Position numbers and translations under genes: made by a program
Part shown: positions 48,138 through 58,706 of the stretch, one piece after another
Layout: each line of letters opens with the position of its first letter
How positions within the stretch are numbered: the stretch's first letter is position 1
The notes under the pieces: generated by a model
The model's input: the letters and a program-made list of their open reading frames with translations, nothing else
The model's database searches: none
Told to the model about the DNA's origin: nothing
NCBI GenBank assembly: GCA_014189435.1
Contig: CP050294.1
Location: 186,001-250,000, forward strand
Direction: 5' to 3'
Length of the DNA: 64,000 nt
Source of the DNA: Mesorhizobium loti
GTDB lineage: Bacteria; Pseudomonadota; Alphaproteobacteria; Rhizobiales; Rhizobiaceae

Positions 48138-49685
48138 CTAGTTCTTGAACTGCACGCCCGAGGAATTCACTTTGAAGAAGTGCGCAATACCAGGCTCCCG
48201 GCCTACGCGCAGATGCATAACCACGATGCGGCGGTTCCCTATATTGTCATTAGCCCATTTAGCGAATGGGGGCTTTCCGAGACCCTGCGATTGCTGCGGC
48301 AATATCGGATCTATAACAATATTGCGGTCTCTGTTCGTGCAGGCGGTCACGGCTACTTCAACGGCGCATCGTGCGAAGGTGTAATGATCAATCTCTCCAA
48401 CATGACCTCGGCGTGCATCAAGGATGACGTCCTAATACTCGATCCTGGCGGAATACTCGGGCAGACGATCCACTATCTAAACAAAGCCGAGAAAGTTGTT
48501 CCTCATGGTGATTGTTATGAGGTGGCAGCCGGTGGACACTTTACAACTGCTGGTTGGGACGTCATTCTTTCACGAAAATACGGTCTAGGCTGCCAAACTC
48601 TACTTGGTGGCCGCGTTGTACTTTGGGATGGAACGGTTTTGGAGGTAAACGAATCGTCATACCCTGATCTGATGTGGGCCATGCGCGGCGGAGCCGCAGC
48701 TGAAGTGGGCGTTGTGTCTCGCTTGGACCTTCAATTGGTCGATGCGCCAAAATACGCCACTTGGCGAGAATCAGTTCTTGACCTAAGGCAGTTGCGTGTC
48801 TGCATCGAAAACAACATCGTTGCAAAAGCGGTTGGCCTCCCGCGTGAGTTGTCAATTTACTTCAAGGTCGTATTCGTTCAGAAGAAAGAAGAGCCGGTTT
48901 GTCATGTCTCTCTATTCAGTCTACTGCCAGTTTCAGAAAATATATCTATATTGCGGGAGCATTTAGGGAATGGCATTATGGACGCCTTCTCTGACGTTGA
49001 GGGTGGGGCACCGGATCAATTGTTGACATCCGAATGCTGCCGGCCTCCGCCTTTCTAAAAAAGAATCCCGAAATGCTGTCGGAACTCCGCGCGACGACTT
49101 TCAAGATCGACCCCCTTCGCTTTTGGGAAAAATCTATGGTGGGTTGGGAAATGGGAGGGTCTCACTTCACAACGGTTGCGGACTGGCTGGTTCCAAACTG
49201 TGATCCCGTGCTTCTCGACATATGCGAGTGCTTCGAGAGCGTGAAGGACGAGGAATTCCGCCTGCGGATGTACGCGCTTGTCACCGTTGGTGGCGGGAGA
49301 ATCACCGAACTTCAACACAAGTGCTCGATGCCGCTCGGTGACATCCTCACACGCTTTGAACTTCACTGGAGCGACAACGACGATGTTGATGTCGACCGGT
49401 ATCACGCATTCACAGCGTCGGTCTATTCCGTCATGAGGAAATACTGGGATCACCGTCCTGGGCGACCCTATCGTGGGGATATCTGGGAAAAGTCTCAAGC
49501 ATTTGACCCAAGGCTTGAAGAGATTAGACGAAAATACGATACTCGCGAGACTTCTTCACAAATCGGTCGGCGCCTTTGAAGTCAATCGGGCTGCTTTCGG
49601 CGCGGGCCGACGACGCCGAGAATGTCGAAGCAAAAATCAAGGCGTTGTCAACTTAGCCCGGAAAATCCACGGGGGTTGGCCGATG

Positions 49686-50226
49686 GGCTCTGTCGCAATT
49701 CCGGGATGTGGACGGGAAGAGCGTCGCCTGGGAGCATTGATCAGGCGGTGAGCATTTCGAATTGCTCGGCAATTGACGGACTCGGATTGTAGGCGAACCT
49801 CGCCTGTCGCTTTCGCATCATGTGGACCAGCTCGATGCCGGAGAGGGTGATCTGGGCATTCTCCATAGACTTGAAGCCGAGCATGGATCGAACGCGGCGC
49901 TTGATGCGCCGGTGATCCTGTTCGATCCGTGAGGTATTGGCTCTTGCGGATATGGATCGGTGGTTTGTGTGATCGCTCCCGCAGACGGCTTTCAGTATCG
50001 CAGGAAATGATTGCCTCACGATTGGTCTGACTGCCGTCGACGACGATGCGGTTCGGGCGTCCATGGTGTGCAAGCGCCTTGCGCAGGAAGCGTTTGGCCG
50101 CCGGAAGATCACGGTGTTCGCTGAAGAAGAATTCGACCGTGTCGCCGACGCTGTCGATGGCGCGGTAAAGGTACATCCAACGGCCGCGAACCTTGATATA
50201 GGTCGCGACAGCCCCGGCTGGCCCGC
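49686..50226 (-). pseudogene. Third-type IS6 transposase, C-terminal two thirds
   Basis: On the minus strand: YIKVRGRWMYLYRAIDSVGD, TVEFFFSEHRDLPAAKRFLR, HHGRPNRIVVDGSQTNREAI. After a frameshift near 49950-50000 it continues RIEQDHRRIKRRVRSMLGFK, SMENAQITLSGIELVHMM, ending at 49741. The right terminal repeat GGCTCTGTCGCAATT begins at 49686. The 5' third, including the first aspartate, is lost at the junction with the ParE gene region near 50226. Confidence 0.8.
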
Positions 50227-50287
50227 TCTCTCACATAGGGCCCGTAGGGGCGGTCGGGGCTGGATGCAGAGCGCGAACGCCTGGCCC

Positions 50288-50599
50288 CTATTCCTCATTG
50301 TCCCGCAAGGCGGCTTCGTAGTCCTGGCCGCCATAATAGACGCCGATAATATTCACGGTGTCGTCCGCTACCTCAAACAGAATCGTCACGCGTCGGCGAA
50401 AACCAAGCGTTCGCAGGCCCGGCCGAAGATCGTCGCGCCGCGTACCTCGGTGCGGAAATGTTTGCAGATTTTCGCAATAGTCCACGATGTTATCGACATA
50501 TCGCGCCGCCACGTTGGGCGACCCCACCCCGGCGATATGGGTTTCCAGCTCGTCAAGCTGTTGCTGGGCTTCCGGGGTGAAATGGACCGTATGGGTCAC
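50288..50599 (-). CDS. ParE/RelE-type toxin
   Basis: The 103-residue toxin starts at a GTG (50599) that overlaps the antitoxin stop (GCGTGA). VHFTPEAQQQLDELETHIAG, AARYVDNIVDYCENLQTFPH, RGTRRDDLRPGLRTLGFRRR and IIGVYYGGQDYEAAL follow the RelE/ParE fold, with the Arg-rich strand that interacts with its target (gyrase for ParE). Longer in-frame starts upstream overlap the antitoxin and are less likely. Confidence 0.88.
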   Translation of the reverse strand: MTHTVHFTPEAQQQLDELETHIAGVGSPNVAARYVDNIVDYCENLQTFPHRGTRRDDLRPGLRTLGFRRRVTILFEVADDTVNIIGVYYGGQDYEAALRDNEE

Positions 50600-50868
50600 G
50601 CAGCGGGCCGCTTGCGCTTGTCGGCCAGGTGCTGCCGCACCTGGTCCACACTGAGCGCGCGGCCAGGATCGGCTTTCAGGTTGTCGTAGGCGGCAACGCC
50701 TTCCGTGCGCAGCCAACTCTCAAGGGCCTTGTCACGCGCCTGCAAGGCACGCAGCCCGTCGCGGATAACCTCGCTCTCGCTGGCATACTCGCCCGATGAA
50801 ACCTTGGTCTTGACCATCTGCGCCATTTCGTTCGGCAACGTGACGCTGAATTGTTGCGTGCTGCGCAT
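50596..50868 (-). CDS. ParD-type antitoxin
   Basis: ATG 50868 follows GGAGG by 7 bp, giving 90 residues. The ribbon-helix-helix N-terminus (QQFSVTLPNEMAQMVKTKVS, YASESEVIRDGLRALQARD) is a ParD DNA-binding domain and the C-terminal helix (LKADPGRALSVDQVRQHLAD) should wrap the toxin. Its stop overlaps the toxin start, a coupled toxin-antitoxin operon that it probably represses itself. Likely a former plasmid stabilisation module. Confidence 0.9.
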   Translation of the reverse strand: MRSTQQFSVTLPNEMAQMVKTKVSSGEYASESEVIRDGLRALQARDKALESWLRTEGVAAYDNLKADPGRALSVDQVRQHLADKRKRPAA

Positions 50869-50941
50869 TGGGAACCTCCATTCATCAATCGCGCTCAATA
50901 GGATTGAACACTATCACATATAGAGCCGATCGGAAACCGCA

Positions 50942-51264
50942 CTACCCCTCGCTGTCGATAAGCGCACTCATCGCCCGCTCGATCGTCTCCGCAAGCGTGA
51001 TCTCGTGGCGGTCGGCATAGGCATAGATCGCTTCGAGCGTATCGGCGCGTAACCGGGTCGCAAACTGCTCCGTGCGGCCTGTCTTGCGCCGCGTGCGGCG
51101 TGGCGGCCGTCCAGGGGATGACGGAAACAGCTCGGGGGCTTTCGGGGTTTCACGGAATCCCGCCGCGCGTGTCGCCGCCTTCACCGCGTTCGGATCGACT
51201 GGCGGGGCTGGTGGCGTTTCTAGTTCATCGCCAAAGTCGAGCGTGGCGCGTTTCTTCTCGTCGC
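50942..51264 (-). pseudogene. Plasmid stability/partition determinant, 5' end removed by IS5
   Basis: The remaining 107 residues (KKRATLDFGDELETPP, AVKAATRAAGFRETPKAPEL, RRKTGRTEQFATRLRADTLE, AIYAYADRHEITLAETIERA) resemble the small DNA-binding partition partner encoded after ParA on alphaproteobacterial plasmids. The C-terminal part looks ribbon-helix-helix-like. IS5 begins at 51266, so the native start is lost and the open frame runs into the IS end; a ParA gene, normally upstream, is absent. Confidence 0.55.
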
Positions 51265-51265
51265 A

Positions 51266-52377
51266 GCGTTGGTGCATGGATCCTTTGTCAACGGTTTGGC
51301 GATAGGCAGGCAGGATCGAAATCAGCTTGATGCGAGTGCCATGCCGTACAAACACAACGCAGATCGTCGTCATCACGTCGGAAAGATGAAATTCAGGGTG
51401 ACGAATTGGCGTGACTACGAAGCAGGTCTGCGCCGGCGTGGTAGCCTGACCTTATGGGTAACGCCGGAGGCACTGGCGGGATGGCGCGCTCCGCGACGCA
51501 AGACCCGCGGCGGCCAAGCCCGGTATTCCGATCTCGCCATTGAGACAGCGCTGACGCTGGGTTGCGTCTTGGCAATGCGGCTGCGCCAGACCGAGGGATT
51601 GCTCCACTCGCTGCTGGATCTCATGGGGCTGAAAGTCCCAGTTCCAGATCATACGACGCTGAGCCGTCGGGCACAGAAGTGGGAGCCATCAGCCCGACGA
51701 AACCCGCCGCAGCCGGACGGCCCGCTGCATGGGCTTGTCGATAGCACGGGATTGAAAGTCTACGGCGCCGGGCAATGGCTGGAGCAGAAACATGGCGCCA
51801 GATCACGTCGCAACTGGCGCAAGCTGCATCTGGCAGTGGATGCCAAAAGTGGCGCGATCATTGCCCAAAGGCTGACAGATCAGGACACGGATGATCCTTC
51901 CCAGGTGGCACCGCTGCTCGATCAGATCGACGGCGAGATCGACCAGTTCACAGCCGACGGAGCCTATGACGGCAAGCCAACCTATCGGTCTATCCTGCAG
52001 CACAGCGCAACCGCGAACATCGTCATTCCACCGCGTTCCACGGCGGTGGAAAGCGGTGATGCCGGACCGCCTGGTCAAAGGGACAAGCACATTGCCGCAA
52101 TCGCAAGCGACGGTCGGCTGAAATGGCAGGCAGCCTCCGGCTACGGCAAGCGGGCGCTGAGCGAAACAGCCATCGGACGATACAAGGGGCTGATCGGACG
52201 GCGCCTGCGAGCACGCTCTCTTCCGGCTCAACAGACCGAGGTTGCCATCGGTTGCATCGTTCTCAACCGCATGCTGGCATGGGCACGCCCGGAGTCTATC
52301 CGGCGTCAAGTCACGCAGGCATAACCAACTACATTAATGATCGAAATGCGTTCGATTTCATATCCGCGCACCAACGC
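51266..52377 (+). mobile_element. IS5 family element, complete copy
   Basis: The 1112-bp element has ends GCGTTGGTGCATGGATCC at 51266 and ...ATATCCGCGCACCAACGC ending at 52377 (10-bp perfect inverted repeat GCGTTGGTGC). It differs from the copy at 58707 by only a handful of bases. The right side abuts another IS5 copy in inverted orientation; no short target duplication is evident. Confidence 0.93.
51341..52324 (+). CDS. IS5 family transposase (intact)
   Basis: ATG 51341 gives 327 residues starting MPYKHNADRRHHVGKMKFRV. The DUF772-like N-terminus is followed by DDE motifs: GLVDSTGLKVYGAGQWLEQK (first D), QFTADGAYDGKPTYRSI (second D) and SETAIGRYKGLIGRRLRARS (E in the GRYK block context), and it ends RMLAWARPESIRRQVTQA. 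The full frame and near-identity to the copy at 58782 suggest recent activity. Confidence 0.95.
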   Translation: MPYKHNADRRHHVGKMKFRVTNWRDYEAGLRRRGSLTLWVTPEALAGWRAPRRKTRGGQARYSDLAIETALTLGCVLAMRLRQTEGLLHSLLDLMGLKVPVPDHTTLSRRAQKWEPSARRNPPQPDGPLHGLVDSTGLKVYGAGQWLEQKHGARSRRNWRKLHLAVDAKSGAIIAQRLTDQDTDDPSQVAPLLDQIDGEIDQFTADGAYDGKPTYRSILQHSATANIVIPPRSTAVESGDAGPPGQRDKHIAAIASDGRLKWQAASGYGKRALSETAIGRYKGLIGRRLRARSLPAQQTEVAIGCIVLNRMLAWARPESIRRQVTQA

Positions 52378-52787
52378 CGTGCCCGACGGCTCAGCGTCGT
52401 ATGATCTGGAACTGGGACTTTCAGCCCCATGAGATCCAGCAGCGAGTGAAGCAATCCCTCGGTCTGGCGCAGCCGCATTGCGAAGACGCAACCCAGCGTC
52501 AGCGCTGTCTCAATGGCGAGATCGGAATACCGGGCTTGGCCGCCGCGGGTCTTGCGTCGCGGAGCGCGCCATCCCGCAAGTGCCTCCGGCGTTACCCATA
52601 AGGTCAGGCTACCACGCCGGCGCAGACCTGCTTCGTAGTCACGCCAATTCGTCACCCTGAATTTCATCTTTCCGACGTGATGACGACGATCTGCGTGGTG
52701 TTTGTACGGCATGGCACTCAAATCAAGCTGATTTCGATCCTGCCTGCCTATCGCCAAACCGTTGACAAAGGATCCATGCACCAACGC
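52378..52787 (-). mobile_element. IS5 family fragment (5' 410 bp), inverted
   Basis: It carries the left terminal repeat (ending at 52787 as ...CATGCACCAACGC) and the first 100 or so codons of the same IS5 transposase (MPYKHHADRRHH to VPDHTTLSRRA). It is then cut exactly where the complete copy's right end begins. It sits head-on to that copy, so the pair forms a large inverted repeat of about 400 bp (51266 region versus 52378-52787). Confidence 0.92.
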
Positions 52788-53092
52788 TCCGGTATGGCGA
52801 ACGACAATCACGAACAGACGCAACAGCTCTCGCCGCATAACCGCCCCACATTCCTCATGCTCCCCTTCATGGGGGCGTATGAATATATTGTATAAAGGTT
52901 TATATGATTTGATAGTTTTATTTTTACTTATGACTTCCTGCGTAAAAACCATAACATCGAAATTTAACGCGTAATGCGAAGGTTTTTACGCTGATTTTAC
53001 TATCAGACAATTGAGCCGTCTGGCTACCCTGCGGTGGCAATCGGACCTTGCCAATGTCGGTCCGATCATCAACCTTCAGGAAAGGGATGCCA
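52788..53092 (+). promoter_or_regulatory. AT-rich leader of the RhiA-like gene with two inverted repeats
   Basis: This 305-bp region is markedly AT-richer than its surroundings and holds no gene. GCGTAAAAACC (52940-52950) and GGTTTTTACGC (52981-52991) are perfect 11-bp arms separated by 30 bp. ATCGGACC (53040-53047) and GGTCCGAT (53059-53066) are perfect 8-bp arms with an 11-bp spacer, ending 11 bp before the ribosome-binding AGGAAAGGG. They may be operators or a leader hairpin for regulated expression; no known factor site was matched. Confidence 0.55.
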
Positions 53093-53788
53093 ATGTCTAT
53101 TCACATCAGTTATGCCGACAAAGAGATGCCGCATGACCTGCGTGCGTCTCAGCAGGCAAAGGCTGCGCTCGCTCAGGGAACGCAATATTCGCTGTTGCTT
53201 AAAAATCAATCCGCCCAGCCATGGACCTTTTATGTTTATCAAAAGATGCCGCAACAGGTGGCGGATGTCTTCTCTCTGGCATGGTTTTGCTCGCCATATC
53301 AGATCCGCGTCGGCGACCAGATCAGGTTCACCTGGGAAATCGACTACAATTTCGTTTGGAGCGACACCGGCCAATTGATCCCAGGTGTCGATTTTCTGGC
53401 TTCCGGCGCGAAGAATTGCAGTCCGGCCGGGAAGAATACGACGGAGTTTTCCTTAACGCCGGGACCTGGTCTTAGCGACCCGATCCAAGGGCCACCCAGC
53501 GGTTCTCTGGTCATCAACGATGGCGCCGATGTCCCGAACAACAGATTTTCAGTTGGCATCGGCATGTCCGGTACCGGTACCTATTGTGTACAAGCAGGGA
53601 CCAATCTGAAGCACACATTCACACCCACGCCGAGCTATTGGGTAGCGGCGGGATCAAACTTGAGGATCGGCACGGTGCTCAACATCAACACAGTCACACA
53701 GACGGAAGAGGCGAAATTCCCGGCTGCAGTCTACAATCTCAACTGCGTGCTTCAGGGCGACAATACCTGGGATATTTCCCCGGCCTAG
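53093..53788 (+). CDS. RhiA-like rhizosphere-expressed protein
   Basis: ATG 53093 is chosen over 53087 for its spacing from AGGAAAGGG, giving 231 residues. There is no signal peptide. Features are YSLLLKNQSAQPWTFYVYQK, MPQQVADVFSLAWFCSPYQI, RFTWEIDYNFVWSDTGQLIPG, GPPSGSLVINDGADVPNNRF, SVGIGMSGTGTYCVQAG and TFTPTPSYWVAAGSNLR. This block pattern is what I recall of RhiA of Rhizobium leguminosarum, a protein abundant in the rhizosphere and under RhiR quorum control; its biochemical role is unknown. No lux-type box was found here. The next gene downstream is the tail-collar-like gene. Confidence 0.65.
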   Translation: MSIHISYADKEMPHDLRASQQAKAALAQGTQYSLLLKNQSAQPWTFYVYQKMPQQVADVFSLAWFCSPYQIRVGDQIRFTWEIDYNFVWSDTGQLIPGVDFLASGAKNCSPAGKNTTEFSLTPGPGLSDPIQGPPSGSLVINDGADVPNNRFSVGIGMSGTGTYCVQAGTNLKHTFTPTPSYWVAAGSNLRIGTVLNINTVTQTEEAKFPAAVYNLNCVLQGDNTWDISPA

Positions 53789-53808
53789 TCCGCCCGAAAA
53801 TCCAGTTC

Positions 53809-53838
53809 CTGGCTTCGCGCAGAACTGTGCGGAGCCAG
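53809..53838 (+). terminator. Hairpin after the RhiA-like gene
   Basis: CTGGCTTCGCGCAG and CTGTGCGGAGCCAG form a stem of up to 14 bp with two mismatched or G-U positions and a two-base loop, 20 bp past the stop codon. No T-run follows, so it may be a terminator or an RNA-stabilising end. Confidence 0.5.
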
Positions 53839-53934
53839 TGAGACGTGATCCGTAGTATTCGGGCGGTTGCACTTCCGAGGCAAACGGCGCCGCCACGCAT
53901 CAAACCGTCGCTGTTCCATTCAAAGAATAGCGAA

Positions 53935-54095
53935 ATGAGGGATGCCATCGTGTCTGCAGGAATTCCCATCGGTACCGTCTGCCCTTTCGCTGGGCAGGTA
54001 CATCCCGTTACCGGCTCCAGGAATACGATCTGGGCCAACGCAGCTTGCTCAAACTCGGAATCGAAGGCAGGGACAAAAGCCGATGCCCCACTTAG
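53935..54095 (+). pseudogene. Phage-tail-collar-like protein, 5' exon of a disrupted gene
   Basis: ATG 53935 (MRDAIVSAGIPIGTVCPFAG, VHPVTGSRNTIWANAACSNS, then APLS) is the N-terminus of a collar-domain protein. The gene is cut at TTAG (54092-54095); its continuation lies 3.5 kb away at 57649, where the same TTAG precedes it. Joining the two at TTAG gives ...ADAPLSYIESQGWMLCDG in frame. Confidence 0.75.
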
Positions 54096-54268
54096 CCGCC
54101 TTGATGCACGGCGATGAGGTTTTGGCGGCCTGAAGCGGCGATCTGGCCGCCGTTGCGGTGTTTTTTGACAAGCCTCGTCAGGCGCCGGCGGTGATCCGTC
54201 GTGATGGGAAGGCGGGGTTTGCAGGTTGCGGTCGGCGGGTTCGTTTCGGGGCGTCTGCGCCCCTGCGG

Positions 54269-55611
54269 TTATGTCGCGAGCCGCGGGATGCGGTCGAGGA
54301 CGATGCGCAGAATACGCTGGTCGGGGCAGGATGTCGGCAGGTGCAGGCGGATTTGCGTTTTGATCTCGACCACCCGCGCGGCGATTTTGATGAGGCGCAA
54401 TCGCAGCGTGTCGAATTGGGCGACGGCAAAGCTCGAGCGTTTCGGCATCGCAGCGCGCAGGCCCCACATCAGCCAATAGGCGCCGGCATGCAGGAAGAGC
54501 CGGAACTGGTTGGCCGTCGCTCTTGTGCAGGATGTGCGGTCGGCGGCAAGATGCGTCTTCCCAGGACTTGATGTGGTTCTCGGCCGCGCCGCGCCGGCAG
54601 TAGAGGTCCTCGTAGAGCGCCTTGGCCTTGCCACTGGCCAGATTGGTGACGATGAAGCGGGTGTCGGCTCCTTTGGCGCCGACCTCGACCCGCGCGATGA
54701 TGCGCTCCACGCGGCTCCAACTGGCGGCGCCGTCAAAGAACTCCTTGAAGCGGCGGACCTTGTTCGATTTCGCCGACGCCTCAAAACGCGCCAGCGTGGT
54801 GGCTTCCAGATGCGCGACATGCTTGTGCAGGGTCGTGGTGGGCGCCAAGCCGAGGACGAAGTCGACACCGTTGGCGCGGCACCAGCCAATGACCAGTGGA
54901 CTGCAATAATGGCTGTCGGCCCGGATCAGGATCCGTGTGTTCGGCCAATTGCTCCGGATCGCCCGCACCAAGGCGGCGCAGGTGGGGGCGGATCTCAGCC
55001 CCGCTCGGCCGCCTGGCCGGCCGCAGGATCGCGCTGACGAACCGGCCATCGCCATCGAACACCACGATCGGCTGGAAGCCGTATTCGTCGTAATGCGCGT
55101 TGAACAGGCGCAATTGCTGACCGCCATGCACGGCATCAAAAGTATCGTCGATATCGAGCACGATCCGCTTCGGCACCTGCCGGAAGGAAGCGCAATAGAG
55201 GTCGATCATCGCTCGCCCCATGGCGACCAGCTCCCGCACGCCGGGCAGATTCTCCAGCCGGCACAGCGTCGATTGCGAGGCCAGATCCCGACCCGACGGC
55301 AGCGCATCCTGGGCCATCTTGAAGACCGGATCGGAGCGCAGCCGGTTGGCGTCGTTGCCATCCTCGTAGCCGGCGGCGATCATCTTCATGCGAAAGCCGA
55401 TCATGTCCGCCAGGCTGTGGACCACCTGGTCCGGGCAGCGCGGATCGTCGATGCAGCGCGCCAGACGCTCGGCCACCCGCAGCCGCTTTTCCACCTCGGC
55501 CAGAGCCAGAACACCGCTGTTCGACGACAGCATGCCGCCGTCAAAACGGGCGATGACGGATTTGCCGCCCACTGATGACAAACCGCTCAGCGGCAGCGTA
55601 AGATCGTTCAT
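54269..55611 (-). pseudogene. IS1380 family transposase with two frameshifts
   Basis: ATG 55611 (MNDLTLPLSGLSSVGGKSVI), DGGMLSSNSGVLALAEVEKR, RIVLDIDDTFDAVHGGQQLR. The phase changes near 54970, then VRAIRSNWPNTRILIRADSH, FVLGLAPTTTLHKHVAHLE, CRRGAAENHIKSW. It changes again near 54565, then KTHLAADRTSCTRATANQFR, LLLHAGAYWLMW-type ending to the stop at 54269. These are the DDE_Tnp_1 motifs of IS1380 in three frames. Either decay or sequencing error; if corrected it is a normal transposase of about 447 residues. Confidence 0.88.
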
Positions 55612-55704
55612 GGCGGGTGTGGTCTCCGGGAAATGATTCGGATCGGCCTTAGCAACCAAATCCTACGTCATTTCAACGGTTTGCTCCACATCCGCCAACC
55701 TGCC

Positions 55705-57631
<1,927 letters not shown>

Positions 57632-57648
57632 TGAATTTTCCGGGTTAG

Positions 57649-58090
57649 TTACATCGAAAGCCAGGGGTGGATGCTCTGCGACGGACGCTATCTGAACGTC
57701 GCTGCTCACCCGGAGCTCTATGCCGTTGTGGGTACGCTTTACGGTGAAAGAGGTTCAGGTGGCGATCTGGAATTTCGAATTCCCGACTACCGCGGGCTAT
57801 TTCTGCGCGGCTTCGACGCGGGTGCCGGAATGGATTCAGATGCGGATCAGAGACTCGATCCGACAGGAAACCACATCGCAAACGTCGTCGGCTCGCTACA
57901 GTGCGATGCCATGCAGGATCATACACACTCCTACGACGTGATCCAGCCGGCGGGCATTTCGCAGCAGGGCAATGCTGCGGGAACATCTATTTCAAGCAAG
58001 TCGACAAGCTCGCCGACAGCTCCGGCGCGAATGGCCGTTGAGACGCGCCCCAAGAACATCGCTGTTAACTACATCATCAGGTTCCGCTAG
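57649..58090 (+). pseudogene. Phage-tail-collar-like protein, 3' exon of the disrupted gene
   Basis: This continues from 54095: SYIESQGWMLCDGRYLNVAA, LYAVVGTLYGERGSGGDLEF, RIPDYRGLFLRGFDAGAGMD, DHTHSYDVI and RPKNIAVNYIIRFR. The GWxxCDG...P.LxxxxGxxYG and PDxRGxFxRG motifs define the tail-collar domain found in phage fibres and in bacterial surface or tailocin-like proteins. A separate start (MLCDG at 57671) could express this part alone. With its 5' exon the protein is about 200 residues. No other phage genes are nearby. Confidence 0.85.
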
Positions 58091-58110
58091 GGCCTGTGCA
58101 AGCACGACCT

Positions 58111-58138
58111 CATTTCAGGCGGCAGAGCGCCTGAAATG
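58111..58138 (+). terminator. Perfect hairpin after the collar gene
   Basis: CATTTCAGGCG, loop GCAGAG, CGCCTGAAATG: an 11-bp perfect stem 20 bp downstream of the stop codon. No poly-T tail follows, so its strength as an intrinsic terminator is uncertain; it also precedes the next gene's ribosome-binding site by about 20 bp. Confidence 0.55.
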
Positions 58139-58172
58139 TCCATGCAACTGACTTCAAAAGAGGAGAGGACTC

Positions 58173-58616
58173 ATGACTTCGAAAGCAAAAACATTCGGCT
58201 GTTTACTGGCTCTCGCCGCTGCCTGTGCTGCTGTTCAGCCAACCGTTGCCCAGGACAACAGTGCCAAAGGAACAACACCTGTCACCACCGGCGTGGTCAT
58301 TCGTGGTGTAACGATAGGCGGCGTTCCAGGGGCACCAGGAACCTCCACGGGCCGAACCTGCGACTTCAGCAAGGAAGAGGTCGGATCCGACGGACGTATG
58401 ACTGGAGCCAGCGTCAACTGCCGGCCAGGGGGAAATCTAGCGACCACGTTGCCGGGACTTCCTAGCCGCTTCGATGCCTATTGCATCATCAATGCCCCAA
58501 TAAAGAGCGCTCGTGTGATCCAAGCACCTATGCCGGACAACACCAATCATTGCGATCTTTCCGGAATCACTCCAAAAGACGCGACCGGCCAATTCAAGGG
58601 CGCGGTGTGGCGTTAG
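58173..58616 (+). CDS. Small secreted hypothetical protein
   Basis: ATG 58173 lies 5 bp after AGAGGAGAGG. The 147 residues open with a signal peptide (MTSKAKTFGCLLALAAACAA with a VAQ cleavage site). The mature part has four cysteines (TCDFSKEE, VNCRPGG, AYCIINAP, HCDLSGI) that could form two disulfides, and a Gly/Pro/Thr-rich N-terminal stretch (GVTIGGVPGAPGTSTG). Not recognised. It is last in the row of exported/surface proteins and complete, just left of an IS5 copy. Confidence 0.7.
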   Translation: MTSKAKTFGCLLALAAACAAVQPTVAQDNSAKGTTPVTTGVVIRGVTIGGVPGAPGTSTGRTCDFSKEEVGSDGRMTGASVNCRPGGNLATTLPGLPSRFDAYCIINAPIKSARVIQAPMPDNTNHCDLSGITPKDATGQFKGAVWR

Positions 58617-58706
58617 AACCGGCGCTCGTGGCGACGTTCAGAGCCGCGCCGCGCCATATAGCTAAAGCAATGAGACGACTGACTTTATTCAGGGCACATC
58701 CATGTA

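Larger units (their letters stand above)
45783..49579 (+). pseudogene. FAD-linked oxidase (PCMH/BBE-type), split by two IS elements and frameshifted
   Basis: Three pieces make one gene. 45783-45869 gives MNMNQSEYPNGGRAIVRSS, then EICDLISYN. After removal of the IS5 and IS701 elements the frame continues from 48138 with SLVLELHARGIHFEEVRN, VSVRAGGHGYFNGASCEGVM, GGILGQTIHYLNKAEKVVPH and YGLGCQTLLGGRVVLWDG. Near 49040 one more frameshift separates it from SAFLKKNPEMLSELR ... GRPYRGDIWEKS, ending at 49579. The RxGGHxxxG motif is the flavin-binding site of the FAD_binding_4 family (berberine-bridge-like oxidases of sugars or alkaloids). There is no signal peptide. Reconstructed length is about 500 residues, normal for the family. 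Confidence 0.85.

Noticed and set aside
53739..55139. 466-codon minus-strand frame reading from IS1380 through the RhiA-like gene
   Set aside because: Only its middle part is the second phase of the IS1380 transposase; the rest is out-of-phase read-through and antisense to plus-strand genes.
57671..58090. Evidence for a prophage because of the tail-collar gene
   Set aside because: No capsid, terminase, tail-sheath or lysis gene accompanies it; collar domains also occur in stand-alone bacterial proteins.
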